The notes under the pieces: model-generated
Database searches by the model: none
What the model was told of the DNA's origin: nothing
The model's input: only the letters and a program-made list of their open reading frames with translations
Source: an uncultured bacterium
GTDB taxonomy: Bacteria; Bacteroidota; Bacteroidia; Bacteroidales; Bacteroidaceae
Assembly: GCA_905215345.1 (NCBI GenBank)
Contig: CAJMPR010000044.1
Coordinates: 1 to 7,144, forward strand
Reading direction: 5' to 3'
Length of the DNA: 7,144 nucleotides
Translations under genes and position numbers: made by a program
Shown here: positions 6,874 through 7,144 of the stretch, one piece after another
Layout: the number at the start of each line of letters is the position of its first letter
Numbering within the stretch: position 1 is the first letter of the stretch

Positions 6874-7092
6874 ATATTAATTGTGGCAGTTTGTGGAAAA
6901 CTATGGATAAGAAATATTATGCAGGTAAGATATATTATGTCTATATGATAACCGAATCAAACAAATTTTTCCGTATTTACTATGGTAAAGTAAAAGAATA
7001 TGTATCCTCTTTGACCGTATCAGAGTAAATGTATTTTTTACCTTATTTGACCAATTTTATACGGTGGTCTTTTTGTCTTTACTTTTTTCTAC
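6874..7092. other. AT-rich intergenic stretch without a convincing gene
   Basis: Together with the 56 bases before the terminator, this is the only part of the window beyond 300 bases that has no supported gene. A 41-codon open frame (6903-7028) is present but lacks a good ribosome site. A weak hairpin with a T-tract (7049-7074) is the only other structure seen. Confidence 0.6.
7049..7074 (+). terminator. Weak terminator-like hairpin before the right-hand IS end
   Basis: GACCA (7049-7053) can pair with TGGTC (7065-7069), followed at once by TTTTT and more T-rich sequence. The stem is only five pairs with an 11-base loop, so it may be chance in this AT-rich stretch. Confidence 0.25.
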
Positions 7093-7117
7093 CTTGAATT
7101 TACAATATAAGTGCAAC
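7093..7117 (-). repeat. Terminal inverted repeat, IS30-like (partner of 28-52)
   Basis: Starts CTTGAATT and ends GTGCAAC. Its reverse complement begins GTTGCA and ends AATTCAAG, and matches 28-52 at 19 of 25 positions. The orientation is that expected for the left end of an element whose transposase reads rightwards out of the window. Confidence 0.55.
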
Positions 7118-7144
7118 AAGTAAAAAAATAATGACTCAAAGGGA
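7093..7144 (+). mobile_element. Left end of a second IS30-family element, cut by the window edge
   Basis: The inverted repeat (7093-7117) is followed by an A-rich leader and AAAGGGA at 7138-7144, which could be the start of the ribosome site of a transposase gene beginning just outside the window. No transposase codons can be confirmed. The call depends on the match to the left-edge repeat and its position at the very end of the window. Confidence 0.4.

Noticed and set aside
6900..6915. GGATAA segment as a DnaA-box or origin-like site
   Set aside because: It is a single imperfect match, without clustered boxes or replication genes nearby.
6903..7028. A 41-codon open frame starting MDKKYYAGKIYYVYM, downstream of the terminator
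   Set aside because: There is no good ribosome site before the ATG, no promoter is seen, and the composition follows the AT-rich background. A small gene cannot be excluded, but nothing supports it.
7131..7144. ATG at 7131 reading MTQR into the window edge as a gene start
   Set aside because: It has no ribosome site before it, and the AAAGGGA that follows looks more like a ribosome site for a start beyond the window.

Overview
The window looks like part of the chromosome of a gut-type Gram-positive anaerobe of the Clostridia (Bacillota). The evidence is indirect: strong AAGGAG-type ribosome sites before every gene, a small BFD-like [2Fe-2S] protein of the clostridial kind, a DUF6273-like domain, and large Sec-secreted modular proteins that share a C-terminal module. 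Species cannot be named from the sequence alone.

Layout, all on the + strand: (1) the left edge (1-52) is the extreme 3' end of an IS30-family insertion sequence, with the last 13 transposase codons and a terminal inverted repeat; (2) an extended -10 promoter at about 102-110; (3) a 70-residue BFD-like [2Fe-2S] protein (158-370); (4) a 957-residue secreted M6-family metalloprotease with a seven-repeat beta-propeller-like region (388-3261); (5) a 986-residue secreted M64-family metalloprotease with an N-terminal DUF6273-like domain (3277-6237); (6) a 173-residue C-terminal piece of L-fucose isomerase with its own ribosome site (6256-6777); (7) a rho-independent terminator (6834-6873); (8) an AT-rich stretch with no convincing gene; (9) at the right edge (7093-7144), an inverted repeat matching the one at the left, probably the start of a second IS30-family copy.

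The four genes are separated by only 15-18 bases, each has its own Shine-Dalgarno site, and one promoter and one terminator enclose them, so they probably form a single transcript. The clearest biological unit is the pair of secreted zinc proteases. They belong to different families (M6 and M64) but end in a related C-terminal module, which suggests a shared location or shared handling outside the cell. The known activities of M64 (IgA peptidase) and M6 (immune inhibitor A) make host proteins or glycoproteins plausible substrates, but this is inference. The fucI fragment lacks two of the three metal ligands of the intact enzyme, so it cannot be a complete isomerase. It is also much more AT-rich than the protease genes.

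The IS30-like ends, in the same orientation on both sides, make the segment from 53 to 7092 look like the passenger of a composite transposon, or a chromosomal stretch trapped between two IS copies. This is the main structural observation beyond the genes.
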